From JAJRZX01 sp964472295 (lineage in GTDB: Bacteria > Desulfobacterota > GWC2-55-46 > JADFVP01): a DNA stretch of 64,000 nt. How positions within the stretch are numbered: the stretch's first letter is position 1; the number at the start of each line of letters is the position of its first letter. The notes beneath the pieces are model-generated. The model was not told where the DNA came from and did no database searches. It saw nothing but the letters and a program-made list of their open reading frames with translations. The stretch is taken from contig CAYYJQ010000009.1 of the NCBI GenBank assembly GCA_964472295.1, positions 1-64,000 of the forward strand. The letters run 5' to 3'. Shown in pieces: positions 17,001 to 25,664 of this stretch. The translations under genes were made by a program, and so were the position numbers.

Positions 17001-17646
17001 GGCCAGGCACCTCCTTCCAGTCAGAGAGGAACTTCTCAAGGTCCATGTCAGTCATTGTGTTAAGGAGCATCTTCTCAAGGACTATGAAAGGCACCGTGGC
17101 TATATGCACCCCAGCCCTTGCCACCTCCACAATCTGATGGGGGTCCCGTATGCTCGCGGCTATGACCTCTGTCTTGAGGTCATGGTGAGAGAAGGTCTCC
17201 ATTAGTTCGCGCACAAGGCCAAGGCCGTTATACCCCCTGTCCTCGAGCCTGCCGATAAAGGGGCTTATATAATCAGCGCCCGCCATTGCCGCAAGGAGGG
17301 CCTGCGTGGGGGAGAATATGAGCGTGAGGTTGGTCTTCACGGACTCGCCGCGAAGGAGCGTAAGGGCCTCCATTCCCGCGGGGTTTGCCGGTAGTTTTAC
17401 TACAACGTTGCGGGAAACCTCGGCAAGGACACGCGCCTGTCCGGCCATGTCTTCGGGAGACCTTGCCGTTACCTCGAGGCTTACGGGATGGGGATAGACG
17501 ACCTCGCATATCTCGGAAGCGACCTCGATAAAGTCCCTCTTCTCTCTCGCGATGATAGAGGGGTTCGTGGTGACGCCGCTCAGGACCCCCCAGGCTTTTG
17601 CCTTTTTTATCTCTTTAATATCAGCGGTATCGAGAAATAACCTCAT
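16954..17646 (-). CDS. Transaldolase / fructose-6-phosphate aldolase-like
   Basis: The 230-residue product is of the short TalC/FSA type. It has MRLFLDTADIKEI at the start, GVTTNPSI, the Schiff-base lysine in VVVKLPAN, and SPFIGRLEDRG near the C-terminal third. It would form or split a C-C bond in a keto-sugar (phosphate). GAGGAGGACGATT precedes the chosen ATG. In this island it could supply a C3 or longer-chain sugar precursor; alternatively it is a pentose-phosphate enzyme caught in the operon. Confidence 0.9.
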   Translation of the reverse strand: MRLFLDTADIKEIKKAKAWGVLSGVTTNPSIIAREKRDFIEVASEICEVVYPHPVSLEVTARSPEDMAGQARVLAEVSRNVVVKLPANPAGMEALTLLRGESVKTNLTLIFSPTQALLAAMAGADYISPFIGRLEDRGYNGLGLVRELMETFSHHDLKTEVIAASIRDPHQIVEVARAGVHIATVPFIVLEKMLLNTMTDMDLEKFLSDWKEVPGHEHAFRENIRKAAGA

Positions 17647-17673
17647 AATCGTCCTCCTCTTTTTAGGTGTCAC

Positions 17674-18885
17674 TTAACTGCCTTGCATAGACCTCTCAAG
17701 CCCCACGGCCCCGTTGCCAAAGTTGCCAAAGTTAATAGATACCCTGCCCCCTTTCCTGCCAAGCGCTGTTATGGCCGCGTTTATATCTTGAAGTTCAAAG
17801 GAACGTCCCTCGGCAGTATCGAGTTCCACAAGGCCCTGCTCATGAAGCCCCAGTATCCATGGTATGGCAAGAGAGGGGTTTGACGATCCGTATAGCGAGC
17901 CCAGGAGTCTCTTCTCAAGGTGAAAGTCCACGGCAGGGAGGGTGAGGTCCTGAAGGGGGTGGGGCGAGCCCACCATGACTACCGTGCCTCCCCTTCGAGT
18001 CGCTTCCAGTGAAGACCGCACCGTCTCACCAGTGGCAACACAGTCAAATGCAATGTCCACGCCAATGCCGCCTGTAAGTTGCAATATCTCGTTCCTATCA
18101 ATGCGTTCCGCGTAGTGGTCAACGCCATTCTTATTCCACCTGCTCCTCTCGCGCTCAACGAGCATGACCATGCCAGCGCCCCTGTGCCTCAGTGCCTCCA
18201 CAACCGCGCGCCCAACGTTCCCCCCGCCAACAACAAGTGCCCTCTCACCCCCTCTCATGTATGGAGCGGCTGTGCGGAAGACAGCCCCAAAGGCAGTTAC
18301 AACAGGGCAGCCCGCAAGGGCGGCCTCTTCTGGACCAAGGCCATCCGGGACCTTGACACAGCCCGTCCTGTATACGACGGTATACTCACTGAAGGACGAT
18401 ACGCCGTTAAAATGGAAAATTACGCCCCCGTCTTCGCCCCCTCCGCTCCCTTTGGCCCCTTTGCCCCCCTTGGCCCCCTTGGCCCCCTTGCCAAGTCCGC
18501 CATCTTTAAACCTTGTTGTCCCGTCGGGAAGAAGCCCCCTGCCCCGTGGCCAGGCAATGGAACTGCATAATTGAGTCTCGCCTCGGGCGCAAAAGTAGCA
18601 CCTCCCGCAGAAGGCCGCCCAACTGAGGGCCACGCGCTGGCCCGGCCTTAGGTCATGGACACCAGCGCCTGTCTCCACCACCGTGCCGACTCCCTCGTGG
18701 CCCAGGACAAGGGGCATCTCATACCTTGTGTGGCCGCTAATGGCGTTGAGGTCGCTCCTGCAGAGCCCGGCTGTCTCCATCTTCACAAGGACCTCTTCAG
18801 GTCCCGGCGGGGCGAGAGTAATCTCTCTAACCTCAAGGGGCGTGTCTTTTCTTGTGAGCACTGCGGCCCTTGTCTCTATGGCCAA
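17674..18885 (-). CDS. Zinc-dependent alcohol dehydrogenase with Gly/Lys-rich insert
   Basis: The 403-residue MDR enzyme has CRSDLNAISGH, GHEGVGTVVE, the structural zinc cysteines CGRCYFCARGETQLC and a Rossmann motif VVGGGNVGRAV. Between the zinc lobe and the substrate domain (about residues 130-155) lies a low-complexity insert rich in G-K-G-A-K repeats. At DNA level the insert is the same G-rich type of tract seen after stop codons. The frame is intact. Without the insert the length fits ordinary MDR proteins. It starts 3 bp after the methyltransferase stop. Confidence 0.86.
   Translation of the reverse strand: MAIETRAAVLTRKDTPLEVREITLAPPGPEEVLVKMETAGLCRSDLNAISGHTRYEMPLVLGHEGVGTVVETGAGVHDLRPGQRVALSWAAFCGRCYFCARGETQLCSSIAWPRGRGLLPDGTTRFKDGGLGKGAKGAKGGKGAKGSGGGEDGGVIFHFNGVSSFSEYTVVYRTGCVKVPDGLGPEEAALAGCPVVTAFGAVFRTAAPYMRGGERALVVGGGNVGRAVVEALRHRGAGMVMLVERERSRWNKNGVDHYAERIDRNEILQLTGGIGVDIAFDCVATGETVRSSLEATRRGGTVVMVGSPHPLQDLTLPAVDFHLEKRLLGSLYGSSNPSLAIPWILGLHEQGLVELDTAEGRSFELQDINAAITALGRKGGRVSINFGNFGNGAVGLERSMQGS
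18424..18492 (-). repeat. G-rich tract inside a coding sequence
   Basis: The transcribed strand carries GGGGGCCAAGG-type repeats that keep the reading frame and encode the Gly-Lys-Ala-rich insert of the dehydrogenase. It matches in composition the tracts that abut stop codons elsewhere, pointing to in-frame capture or expansion. Confidence 0.65.
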
Positions 18886-18888
18886 GGT

Positions 18889-20238
18889 TCAGGACTCCTT
18901 TCTTGCCGTAACGTTATAGGAGGCCGCCGAGAAGCATGGGTCGCGTTCGGTGGAAAGTCCGAAATCCAGTATATCCCAACGTATAATCTCGCACGTACCC
19001 TCGATGAGATCGTAAAAACCATCTCTCAAGAGCGCGTCTTTCAGTCTCGCTCCTATCTCACGGCCCCTGACATAGGTAATGTAGTTCTTCTCCTCAAGGG
19101 TGAAGCCCGCTTCCTTGAGCATGGGAAGCATTCGCGCCTCTCCGAGGGCCTGAATGTGCCAGGGCCATATGGCGTCTTCAATCAGTCTTGCTTCATCTTC
19201 GCCCCTGCGTTCAGGCGGGCATACCCTGTAGGGATAGTAGTCTTCTTCAGGCGTACTCAAGACAAGGAGCCCGCCGGGCCGAAGTAGACGGCGGGCATGG
19301 GCCAAGATGCTCTCAGGGTCAGGGGCGTGCTCTATTACGTCCATGAGAAAGACCACGTCAAAGTAGCCTTCTCTATCAACAAGGCCTTTGGCCTCGCCGC
19401 AGATGGCGGTGAGATTTTGCGCAAGGGGAGACCACGTCTTTCTTACAAAATCCGCGGCCCCTTGTGATTTATCGAGATACACGACCTCTTCGGCTGTCCT
19501 TGAGAGAAGAAAGGCCCCGTACCCAAGCCCACCTCCTATATCGAGAACCTTCCGGCCCCGTGCCTTTTCCATGCCAGAGGCATACTTCATGAATATCTCG
19601 AGGTCATGGCCAAAGCCGCCAAGAAGGCCGAGGTTCGGCCTCTCGCCAGAGACCTTGAGCCCCCCTTTATCAAGGGAACTCATGACCCTTGAGATGCTTT
19701 TGAGGGTAGAGCGTATCTCCTGAATATCACTTAGCCAGGGCAGGGTGAACTCCGGGGTCCTCTCTGCATCGAGGGAATAGGCTATCTCCTTTGGAGGAAG
19801 GCCGGCCCTGAGGAGCGACGCGTTTATTGCCACGGCCTCTTGTGCCACAATGGCCCCGAAGAGATAGGCGTTCGCCCGAAAGGTATTGAAGGGAAAGAAG
19901 ACCCTCGCATAGCGATGGGCGGCCTTGTCCAGAAGAAATGCCCTTGAGGCGGGCCTGGTGATTCCGCCGTAATACTCCTCGTCAAGGACATGGACAGCCT
20001 GAAACCCGAAATCAGCGATTATAGGGGCAAGGACCTTTCGTTGTTTCTCAAGTATGAGCAGTTCAATATTATCACCCCGGCCCCGGGGGCCGCCCATGGC
20101 AAGGCTACCGCCGCCCACGGCCACCTTCGCGGCCCCAGATGTTGCCGCCGCCTCTCTGGCCAGCCTATCAAATACATACTCGATGAGCGGTCTCGCCAAC
20201 GGCGCTGACTCTGGGAGCATTATCAGGGTTCCTCTCAT
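18889..20238 (-). CDS. Class I SAM methyltransferase, two-domain
   Basis: The 449-residue protein has a C-terminal Rossmann methyltransferase domain (about 225-340): motif I VLDIGGGLGYGAFLL, acidic YLDKSQ and VVFLMDVIEHAPDPE. An N-terminal region of about 200 residues is not recognised. Methyl transfer to a sugar hydroxyl or amine would suit the island. Its ATG overlaps the preceding gene's TGA (ATGA) and is preceded by AGGAGGACCA. Confidence 0.82.
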   Translation of the reverse strand: MRGTLIMLPESAPLARPLIEYVFDRLAREAAATSGAAKVAVGGGSLAMGGPRGRGDNIELLILEKQRKVLAPIIADFGFQAVHVLDEEYYGGITRPASRAFLLDKAAHRYARVFFPFNTFRANAYLFGAIVAQEAVAINASLLRAGLPPKEIAYSLDAERTPEFTLPWLSDIQEIRSTLKSISRVMSSLDKGGLKVSGERPNLGLLGGFGHDLEIFMKYASGMEKARGRKVLDIGGGLGYGAFLLSRTAEEVVYLDKSQGAADFVRKTWSPLAQNLTAICGEAKGLVDREGYFDVVFLMDVIEHAPDPESILAHARRLLRPGGLLVLSTPEEDYYPYRVCPPERRGEDEARLIEDAIWPWHIQALGEARMLPMLKEAGFTLEEKNYITYVRGREIGARLKDALLRDGFYDLIEGTCEIIRWDILDFGLSTERDPCFSAASYNVTARKES

Positions 20239-21194
20239 TGGTCCTCCTTTATGTCCTTTACTCCAAAGATAACGGCCTCGCGTCCTATGCCGTTCTCAGC
20301 CATAAGGGCGTACATCTCGTCCTTGAAGGCCCGAAGGCGCTTTTGGGATAACATGATGTCGAGCCTTGCGCGCATATGGTGGCACCTTCTCCCAAGGGCG
20401 TCGTCACCAACGTAGTCCTCTCCCATGAGGAGAAAAAAATCCATGGGAAAGGTGGAAGTTGTCTTTAATATTGAGAACCCCGCCCTCTCCATGAGGGCCT
20501 TTATTGAGTCAAAGGAGAAATAATTTATATGGTGAGGCACTGCGACCCAGTAATCTTCGTAACCCCGTCTTTCGCGAAGCGCCTCCTGCACGGGACTGAA
20601 GTCATTTGGCACGACAACACAGGCAATGCCGCCGGGTTCAAGGAGCCCAAAGGCGCCGGAGAGGACCTTTTGGGGGTCGCGCACATGCTCGAGGACCTCG
20701 GAGATATGTACGGCGTGGAATGAGCGCCCCTCTTTTTCAAGGGCCATTGCGTCAAAAAAGCCCCTTATCACCTCCACGCCGCTGGAAAGGGCCGTCCTTG
20801 CGGCCACTTTTGATGGCTCCACGCCAAGGCCCTTCCAGCCGCGCTCCGTGGCGCGTTTCAGAAAAAACCCCGGCCCACAGCCAATATCGAGAAGCCTTCT
20901 ACTGCCTGCAAAAAGGTTTTTCTCCATGAATTCGAGCCTCTCGTCAAAGACAGTCTTCCACCACTCTTCGTCCTCGCGGACGCGCTCTATGAAGGCGGGT
21001 TTTTCAGAGGTGAAGTACTCGTCCCTGTAAATCCTCTCAAGTTCTTCTTCCGCTGGAATGGGGTCAATGTGAATAAAACCGCATGGCCGGCAATCAATGA
21101 CTTCATAGCCGTCCTTTTCCGCAAGGAGAGGCCCTTGATGAACGGCCTTGCCATCAAAAAGACGCCCGCTCTCTGCCTCTCTCATGGCCCCCAT
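20235..21194 (-). CDS. Class I SAM methyltransferase
   Basis: A methyltransferase of about 319 residues with an N-terminal extension carrying CRPCG (a remnant zinc-finger as in NDP-sugar C-methyltransferases, but with few cysteines). The core is LLDIGCGPGFFLKRA, then GVEPSK and HISEVLEHVRDPQ. The start is uncertain: the frame is open back to 21275 through a G-rich stretch, and the ATGs at 21194 or 21185 fit better with GGGAGAAGGGC upstream. It directly precedes the other methyltransferase with a 4-bp overlap. Confidence 0.8.
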   Translation of the reverse strand: MGAMREAESGRLFDGKAVHQGPLLAEKDGYEVIDCRPCGFIHIDPIPAEEELERIYRDEYFTSEKPAFIERVREDEEWWKTVFDERLEFMEKNLFAGSRRLLDIGCGPGFFLKRATERGWKGLGVEPSKVAARTALSSGVEVIRGFFDAMALEKEGRSFHAVHISEVLEHVRDPQKVLSGAFGLLEPGGIACVVVPNDFSPVQEALRERRGYEDYWVAVPHHINYFSFDSIKALMERAGFSILKTTSTFPMDFFLLMGEDYVGDDALGRRCHHMRARLDIMLSQKRLRAFKDEMYALMAENGIGREAVIFGVKDIKEDQ

Positions 21195-21271
21195 GCCCTT
21201 CTCCCGCCTTGCCTCCGCGCATCCCCTGCCTACCCCGCGCGCGCCTTTTTCGCACCTTGCCCCACCTGGTC

Positions 21272-22267
21272 TCACGACCTGCCCCGTCTCTTGTATAGTT
21301 CGGCTATGATTGTGGCGATACGCCAGGCCCCGCGCCCGTCGCTGAGCCTCTTTGCCTGCGCCGAGACCTCGCGCCAGTAGGAGGCGTCTTCCACAAACCT
21401 TGCGGTGGCACCCCTTATGAGTTCTTCCGATAGAGCGCCATGAAAACCGAGGGATACGCCGACCTTGAGCTCTCGGAGGGCCGCGAGGTCTTTTTCGTCT
21501 TCTCTATAGTTTGATATGATTAGCGGAGGGACTCCCATGAAGGCGAGTTCATACACAGTGGTGCCAAGGGCCGTAAAGGCGATGTGCGACGATGCCATAA
21601 GCGGCGCCATGTCCTTGACAGACCTGCGAAAGGTGATGGCCGGGTTATGGAGGAAGGGTTCAAGCGTCTCGTAATGCCCATAATCAGGACCAAGGACAAC
21701 GGTAAATTTTATGTCCTCCATGCCCGAGAGGGCCTTCAAGACCTTCAGTGTGATGTTATTGGCGTCGCACCAGCCCATGGTGACAAGAATCTTTAGGGGA
21801 AGGTCGTGGCCAATAGGCTTCATGGCCTTTCTGGCGCGAAAGAAGTTATCGCCTATGATGACGAACTTGCTCCCCGCGTAGGCCTCGCCTTTTTTTCTCC
21901 TGTCCATGAATGCCGATGGTGTTATGGAGAGGTCCGCCATCATGGAGGCCCTTGTGGAGTTGTCTATGAGGAGGACCTTTGAGCCCTTCTCCTTGAAGGA
22001 CCTTATCTGCTCAGTCACGTCCTCTTCCGTGTCCATTACGACCACGCCAGAAGGCCCCTCGGCAAGGGCCGGCCTTCCGGGACGGTATCTGCACCATGTA
22101 AAGCCGTTCTCCTCTACAAGATCAGTGGCCGAGCTCTCGTTGTCAAATAGAAAGTACACAGGCATGTCCATCTCCTTCAAGGCCCGGGCCACGTTGAGGC
22201 TCCTCATAACATGGCCCATGCCCCTTGGGCCGCCGCCCTTTGCAAGTATCTTTATGTATTCTGACAT
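21272..22267 (-). CDS. pseG: PseG/SpsG-like UDP-sugar hydrolase
   Basis: In pseudaminic-acid synthesis PseG removes UDP from the bis-acetamido sugar before condensation. This 331-residue GT-B-like protein has the N-terminal GPRGMGHVMRSLNVARAL loop, whose GHxxR pattern marks the PseG/SpsG family. A C-terminal half resembles the MurG-type donor-binding domain (FTALGTTVYELAFMGVPPL). Sequence alone does not separate PseG from SpsG or LegG; pseB, pseC and pseI upstream favour the pseudaminate role. It overlaps the Gfo/Idh gene by 16 bp. Confidence 0.78.
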   Translation of the reverse strand: MSEYIKILAKGGGPRGMGHVMRSLNVARALKEMDMPVYFLFDNESSATDLVEENGFTWCRYRPGRPALAEGPSGVVVMDTEEDVTEQIRSFKEKGSKVLLIDNSTRASMMADLSITPSAFMDRRKKGEAYAGSKFVIIGDNFFRARKAMKPIGHDLPLKILVTMGWCDANNITLKVLKALSGMEDIKFTVVLGPDYGHYETLEPFLHNPAITFRRSVKDMAPLMASSHIAFTALGTTVYELAFMGVPPLIISNYREDEKDLAALRELKVGVSLGFHGALSEELIRGATARFVEDASYWREVSAQAKRLSDGRGAWRIATIIAELYKRRGRS

Positions 22268-23277
22268 ATCTTCAGCTCCTTTTTTCCTCTCACATCAACG
22301 GCCGATTCCCTCACCTTCATGGCGAGCCTCAGCGTCTCAAGCCCCTCGTCAAGACCCGGGTCCGCCGGGACGCCCGTGCCCATGGAAGAGAGAAAGTGCT
22401 TTATCTCCCTTAGATACATATCATTGACCTCAAAGAGAATGTCCCTTCTTCGCCATTCGCTTCCCGCTGGGCCGCATATCTCTTCCACGCCCCTCATGAT
22501 GTCGAACCTCATGGTCCCCCGCTCGCCCACGATTACAAGCCTGTGCTGGCCCGCGCGCTGGAGAAAGTCCGTCTGCCAACTCACATATGCCCCGGAAGAG
22601 AGCCTCATGACGGCAAGGGCCATGTCCTCTACGTCCATCTCAAGGGGGCTTACCCTGTCCATGAAGGCCTTTACCTCTTCCACCTCGCCAAAGAGCCACC
22701 TCAGCGTATCAAGGCCGTGTATGCTCGTAAGGAGCACCCCGCCGCCAAGGTCCCTTCGCGCCGCGTAGCCTCTTCTGTAGTCTTCCTTCCCGTGCCAGTA
22801 GGGAAGATAATGCCCGCCAAAATAATTCACGTGATAGACCCGCCCGATGACTCCCGATGCGAGGCGCTCCTTTACTGCAAGGAGCACGGGGTGGAACCTG
22901 TAGCACATGGCCATCATGGCGTTAAGGCCCCTCATCCTGACAATGTCCATGAGCCTTGCCACGCCGTCCATCTCACTTGAGAGGGGTTTTTCGATAAAGA
23001 GGTGCGCCCCCTTTGAGGCGGCCATGGCGGCGTGCCTCGTGTGAAGGCTTGTCGGGGTGCATATGAGGGCCGCCGCCGGACAAGCCCTCAGGGCCTCTTC
23101 CATTGTAGTGGCGATGACAGGGCCTGTAAGCCCCTCTCCGGCAGACCTTGCGCGGGCAGGGTCCCGGTCGAGGAGGACAAAGTCTTTCGCTCCGAGGGCG
23201 CGGAGGTTTACAAGGTGTCTTCTCCCTATGGAGCCGCATCCGGCTATGAGGAATTTCTTTTTTATCGTATTTTTCAT
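22252..23277 (-). CDS. Gfo/Idh/MocA-family oxidoreductase
   Basis: The 341-residue protein has an N-terminal NAD(P)-binding Rossmann fold (FLIAGCGSIGRRHLVNL), the EKPLS motif whose Lys takes part in catalysis (FIEKPLSSEM), and a C-terminal alpha/beta domain. Members oxidise or reduce a sugar ring position. Neighbouring aminotransferase and pseG-like genes suggest it prepares a keto-sugar. The gene lies 4 bp after the aminotransferase stop. Confidence 0.88.
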   Translation of the reverse strand: MKNTIKKKFLIAGCGSIGRRHLVNLRALGAKDFVLLDRDPARARSAGEGLTGPVIATTMEEALRACPAAALICTPTSLHTRHAAMAASKGAHLFIEKPLSSEMDGVARLMDIVRMRGLNAMMAMCYRFHPVLLAVKERLASGVIGRVYHVNYFGGHYLPYWHGKEDYRRGYAARRDLGGGVLLTSIHGLDTLRWLFGEVEEVKAFMDRVSPLEMDVEDMALAVMRLSSGAYVSWQTDFLQRAGQHRLVIVGERGTMRFDIMRGVEEICGPAGSEWRRRDILFEVNDMYLREIKHFLSSMGTGVPADPGLDEGLETLRLAMKVRESAVDVRGKKELKICQNT

Positions 23278-23281
23278 GGCA

Positions 23282-24595
23282 TCAGTCCCTGCTCCTGAAG
23301 ACCTCGCCCACTATCTCTCCGTCGAGAAAAGATGCCGGGCTCGCGCTCTCGAAGGCGTTTCGCACCACGGAGAGGGCCTCATAAGAGACCTCTATGGTGC
23401 GGTCTATATCCACCTCGCTGTGCGAGTAACTCGTAAAGACGGGCCCGCCAAAGAGCACGCCGCGTTTAACCGTCTCCTGCAAAAAGAGGCTCCTCATGAG
23501 GGGGTCGGCCTCGCCAAGGTCGTTCCTGAAGATAAGTCCGGCGCGCGGGGGCCGGCCGGAGACCTCCATCTCAAGGCCCCACTCGTGGGCCGCGAGCCTC
23601 AGGCCCTCGTGGAGCCTTGCGCCCATCTTCCAGATATGCTCAATTACAGGTTCCCTCATGATGGTCTCAATAGTGGCCTTTGCCGCGGCAAGCCCGGTGG
23701 TCTCTCCAGAGAAGGTCATGGAAAAGAAGACCTCGTCAAGGGAGTTCATGAACTCGCGCTTGCCCACAAGGGCCGAGACAGCCATGCCGTTGGCCATGCC
23801 CTTTCCAAAGCATGACAAATCCGGCTCCACGCCAAAGAGTTCCTGCGCCCCGCCAAGGGAGTACCTGAACCCCGTGACCATCTCGTCAAGGATAAAGAGG
23901 GCGCCGTTCTTCCTGCAGAGGAGCGCCGCGTCCTGAAGAAAGTTGCGCTTTGTCCTGAGGTTTATGACAGGATCTGCGCCCGGAACCTCCATTATGACGC
24001 AGGCTATCTGCCCGTAGAACTCATCAAATAGGGTCTCGAGGGTCTCGAGCCTGTTGTACTCGAAGGCGTGTATGAGTTCTCTGTTGAAATCAGGTATGCC
24101 GCGGTTACGCGGCGTTGTAACGGCGTACCAGTCCTGACACCCGTGATACCCTGAATAGGCTATATGCTCTCTACCGGTGCAGGCGCGGGCCAGGCGCACC
24201 GCCGCGCTCGTCACATCAGAGCCGTTCTTAGCGAAGCGGACCATCTCGGCAGAGGGTATGACCTCTGTAAGTAATTCGGCGAGTTCCACCTCAAGGGGGT
24301 GCATGAGCGTGAAGGTCGTCCCGAGGCCAAGCCTGTCCATTACCGCCTCCATGACGGGCCTGTACCCATAGCCAAGGAGTATGGGACCAAGTGCCATGGG
24401 GTAATCAATGTACTCGTTTCCGTCAACATCCCAGACGTGGGCCCCCCTGCCGCGCTCAAGATACCTGGGCGTCACGCCGAAGACAAACTGGTCGGGCCCC
24501 TTGCTAAGTGTCTGCGTGCCCGCTGGTATGACCCTCGCGGCCCTTGCCCAGAGGGCCTCAGATGCCGGGTGTATCTTCTTCCTCATAAGCGCCAT
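23282..24595 (-). CDS. Class III (GSA-type) aminotransferase
   Basis: The 437-residue PLP enzyme resembles glutamate-1-semialdehyde aminomutase. It has VWDVDGNEYIDYPMALG, SGYHGCQDW, FILDEMVTGFR with the PLP-contacting Asp, and CFGKGMANG with the Schiff-base Lys. Such enzymes occur in nonulosonate and other surface-sugar clusters and probably move an amino group to a sugar carbonyl. It is not hemL itself by context. A strong AGGAGG precedes the ATG. Confidence 0.87.
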   Translation of the reverse strand: MALMRKKIHPASEALWARAARVIPAGTQTLSKGPDQFVFGVTPRYLERGRGAHVWDVDGNEYIDYPMALGPILLGYGYRPVMEAVMDRLGLGTTFTLMHPLEVELAELLTEVIPSAEMVRFAKNGSDVTSAAVRLARACTGREHIAYSGYHGCQDWYAVTTPRNRGIPDFNRELIHAFEYNRLETLETLFDEFYGQIACVIMEVPGADPVINLRTKRNFLQDAALLCRKNGALFILDEMVTGFRYSLGGAQELFGVEPDLSCFGKGMANGMAVSALVGKREFMNSLDEVFFSMTFSGETTGLAAAKATIETIMREPVIEHIWKMGARLHEGLRLAAHEWGLEMEVSGRPPRAGLIFRNDLGEADPLMRSLFLQETVKRGVLFGGPVFTSYSHSEVDIDRTIEVSYEALSVVRNAFESASPASFLDGEIVGEVFRSRD

Positions 24596-24660
24596 TGGGT
24601 AATCCTCCTATTACTTGTCCTTGAGCGCGTCCGGGTGCCTAATGACCGGACCGTAAGCCC

Positions 24661-25530
24661 TCACCGGTGGGGAAGCCCTGAAAAGGGCATGTCCCCGGCA
24701 AGGGATCTAAGATAGCCCTCGTTTCTGATGGTCGATGAATTTATCTTTAATAATTCAGGTATTCTGTCAATAAGTTCAAGTATCTCCTCCATATAGAAGA
24801 CCCTCAGCGGACAGGCAAAACTCTGGAAGACCTTACGGGCAAACTCAAGGTCGCGGCCATCGTCCACTGTCCAGCGCATATGGGAGAGGTCTTCTATATT
24901 AGGAATGGAACGCACTCTGAACCTCTGCCTGTTTTTCCATATATGGGGCGTGACGTGCTCTCTCTCCGAGGGCAGAATTGCTTCTTTAAAGGCACGGTCA
25001 AGTGCATGGAAGGTGAAGACCTCTGTGTCGAGGCCATCTGGAAAGGTTCCGTCAAGGCCCATGTAATCGAGGTCAGGGGCGTTGAGGAACTCCTCGACAA
25101 CCCTCTCCACAAGTATGGGGTCTATCATGGGGCAATCGGCTGTAACGCGCACCACGGTTCGTGCTCCATGCTCTTTTGCCGCGCCATGATAGCGGGAGAG
25201 CACATCAGAGAGCGCACCCCTGTAAGAGGCCACGCCCTCAGATGAGCACCAGCGCGAGATAATGTCATCGGAAGAGTGTGTGCTCGTGGCGACCACTATT
25301 TCATCAATGGCCCTTACATACCTCAGGCGGTTTATAACGTGCCAGAGCATGGGCCGTCCGCAGATTTCCCGCATCACCTTTCCGGGAAGCCTCGTGGAAC
25401 TCATCCTTGCCTGCACTATGGCGACAACGGGCCTTCGCGGTGTTTGCGCGCCAAAGGGCCTCTTCGCGCCCTCCGCGCCTCGCGTCCCCCTTCTTGCATA
25501 CCTCTCTCCCCCTGTCTCCCTATCTCCCAT
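24661..25530 (-). CDS. SpsF/NeuA-type cytidylyltransferase
   Basis: The core starts at VVAIVQARMSSTRLPGKVM, the nucleotide-binding signature of acylneuraminate/CMP-KDO type cytidylyltransferases. VRVTADCPMIDP (metal-binding Asp) and later an SpsF-like C-terminus (SEREHVTPHIWKN, MRWTVDD) follow. It probably makes the CMP-nonulosonic acid used by Maf, in the place of PseF. The start is uncertain: no ATG, GTG or TTG lies close before the conserved core. The ATG at 25530 adds about 34 odd residues, and the frame stays open back to 25683 through a collagen-like Gly-x-x stretch. Confidence 0.8.
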   Translation of the reverse strand: MGDRETGGERYARRGTRGAEGAKRPFGAQTPRRPVVAIVQARMSSTRLPGKVMREICGRPMLWHVINRLRYVRAIDEIVVATSTHSSDDIISRWCSSEGVASYRGALSDVLSRYHGAAKEHGARTVVRVTADCPMIDPILVERVVEEFLNAPDLDYMGLDGTFPDGLDTEVFTFHALDRAFKEAILPSEREHVTPHIWKNRQRFRVRSIPNIEDLSHMRWTVDDGRDLEFARKVFQSFACPLRVFYMEEILELIDRIPELLKINSSTIRNEGYLRSLAGDMPFSGLPHR

Positions 25531-25664
25531 CTCCCCCCTTGGCCCCGTCGCCCCCATCGCCCCCGTCGCCCCCTCTCCCCCTGTGCCACTCGCCCCCTCT
25601 GCGATCTTCAACCCCTTTGCCCCCATCGCCCTCTCTCCCCTTGGCCCCCCTGGGCGCATGTCTC
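25503..25664 (-). repeat. G-rich tract between pseI and cytidylyltransferase gene
   Basis: From just after the pseI stop the transcribed strand repeats GGGG(G)C-A/T units for about 160 bp. It happens to be open in the frame of the next gene and would code for G-A-T-G/G-A-K-G triplets if an early start were used. Its position right after a stop codon matches the other tracts, so it is probably not coding. Confidence 0.6.

Noticed and set aside
23282..24595. Call of hemL (glutamate-1-semialdehyde aminomutase)
   Set aside because: Family features match, but the position inside a pse/maf island points to a sugar aminotransferase.
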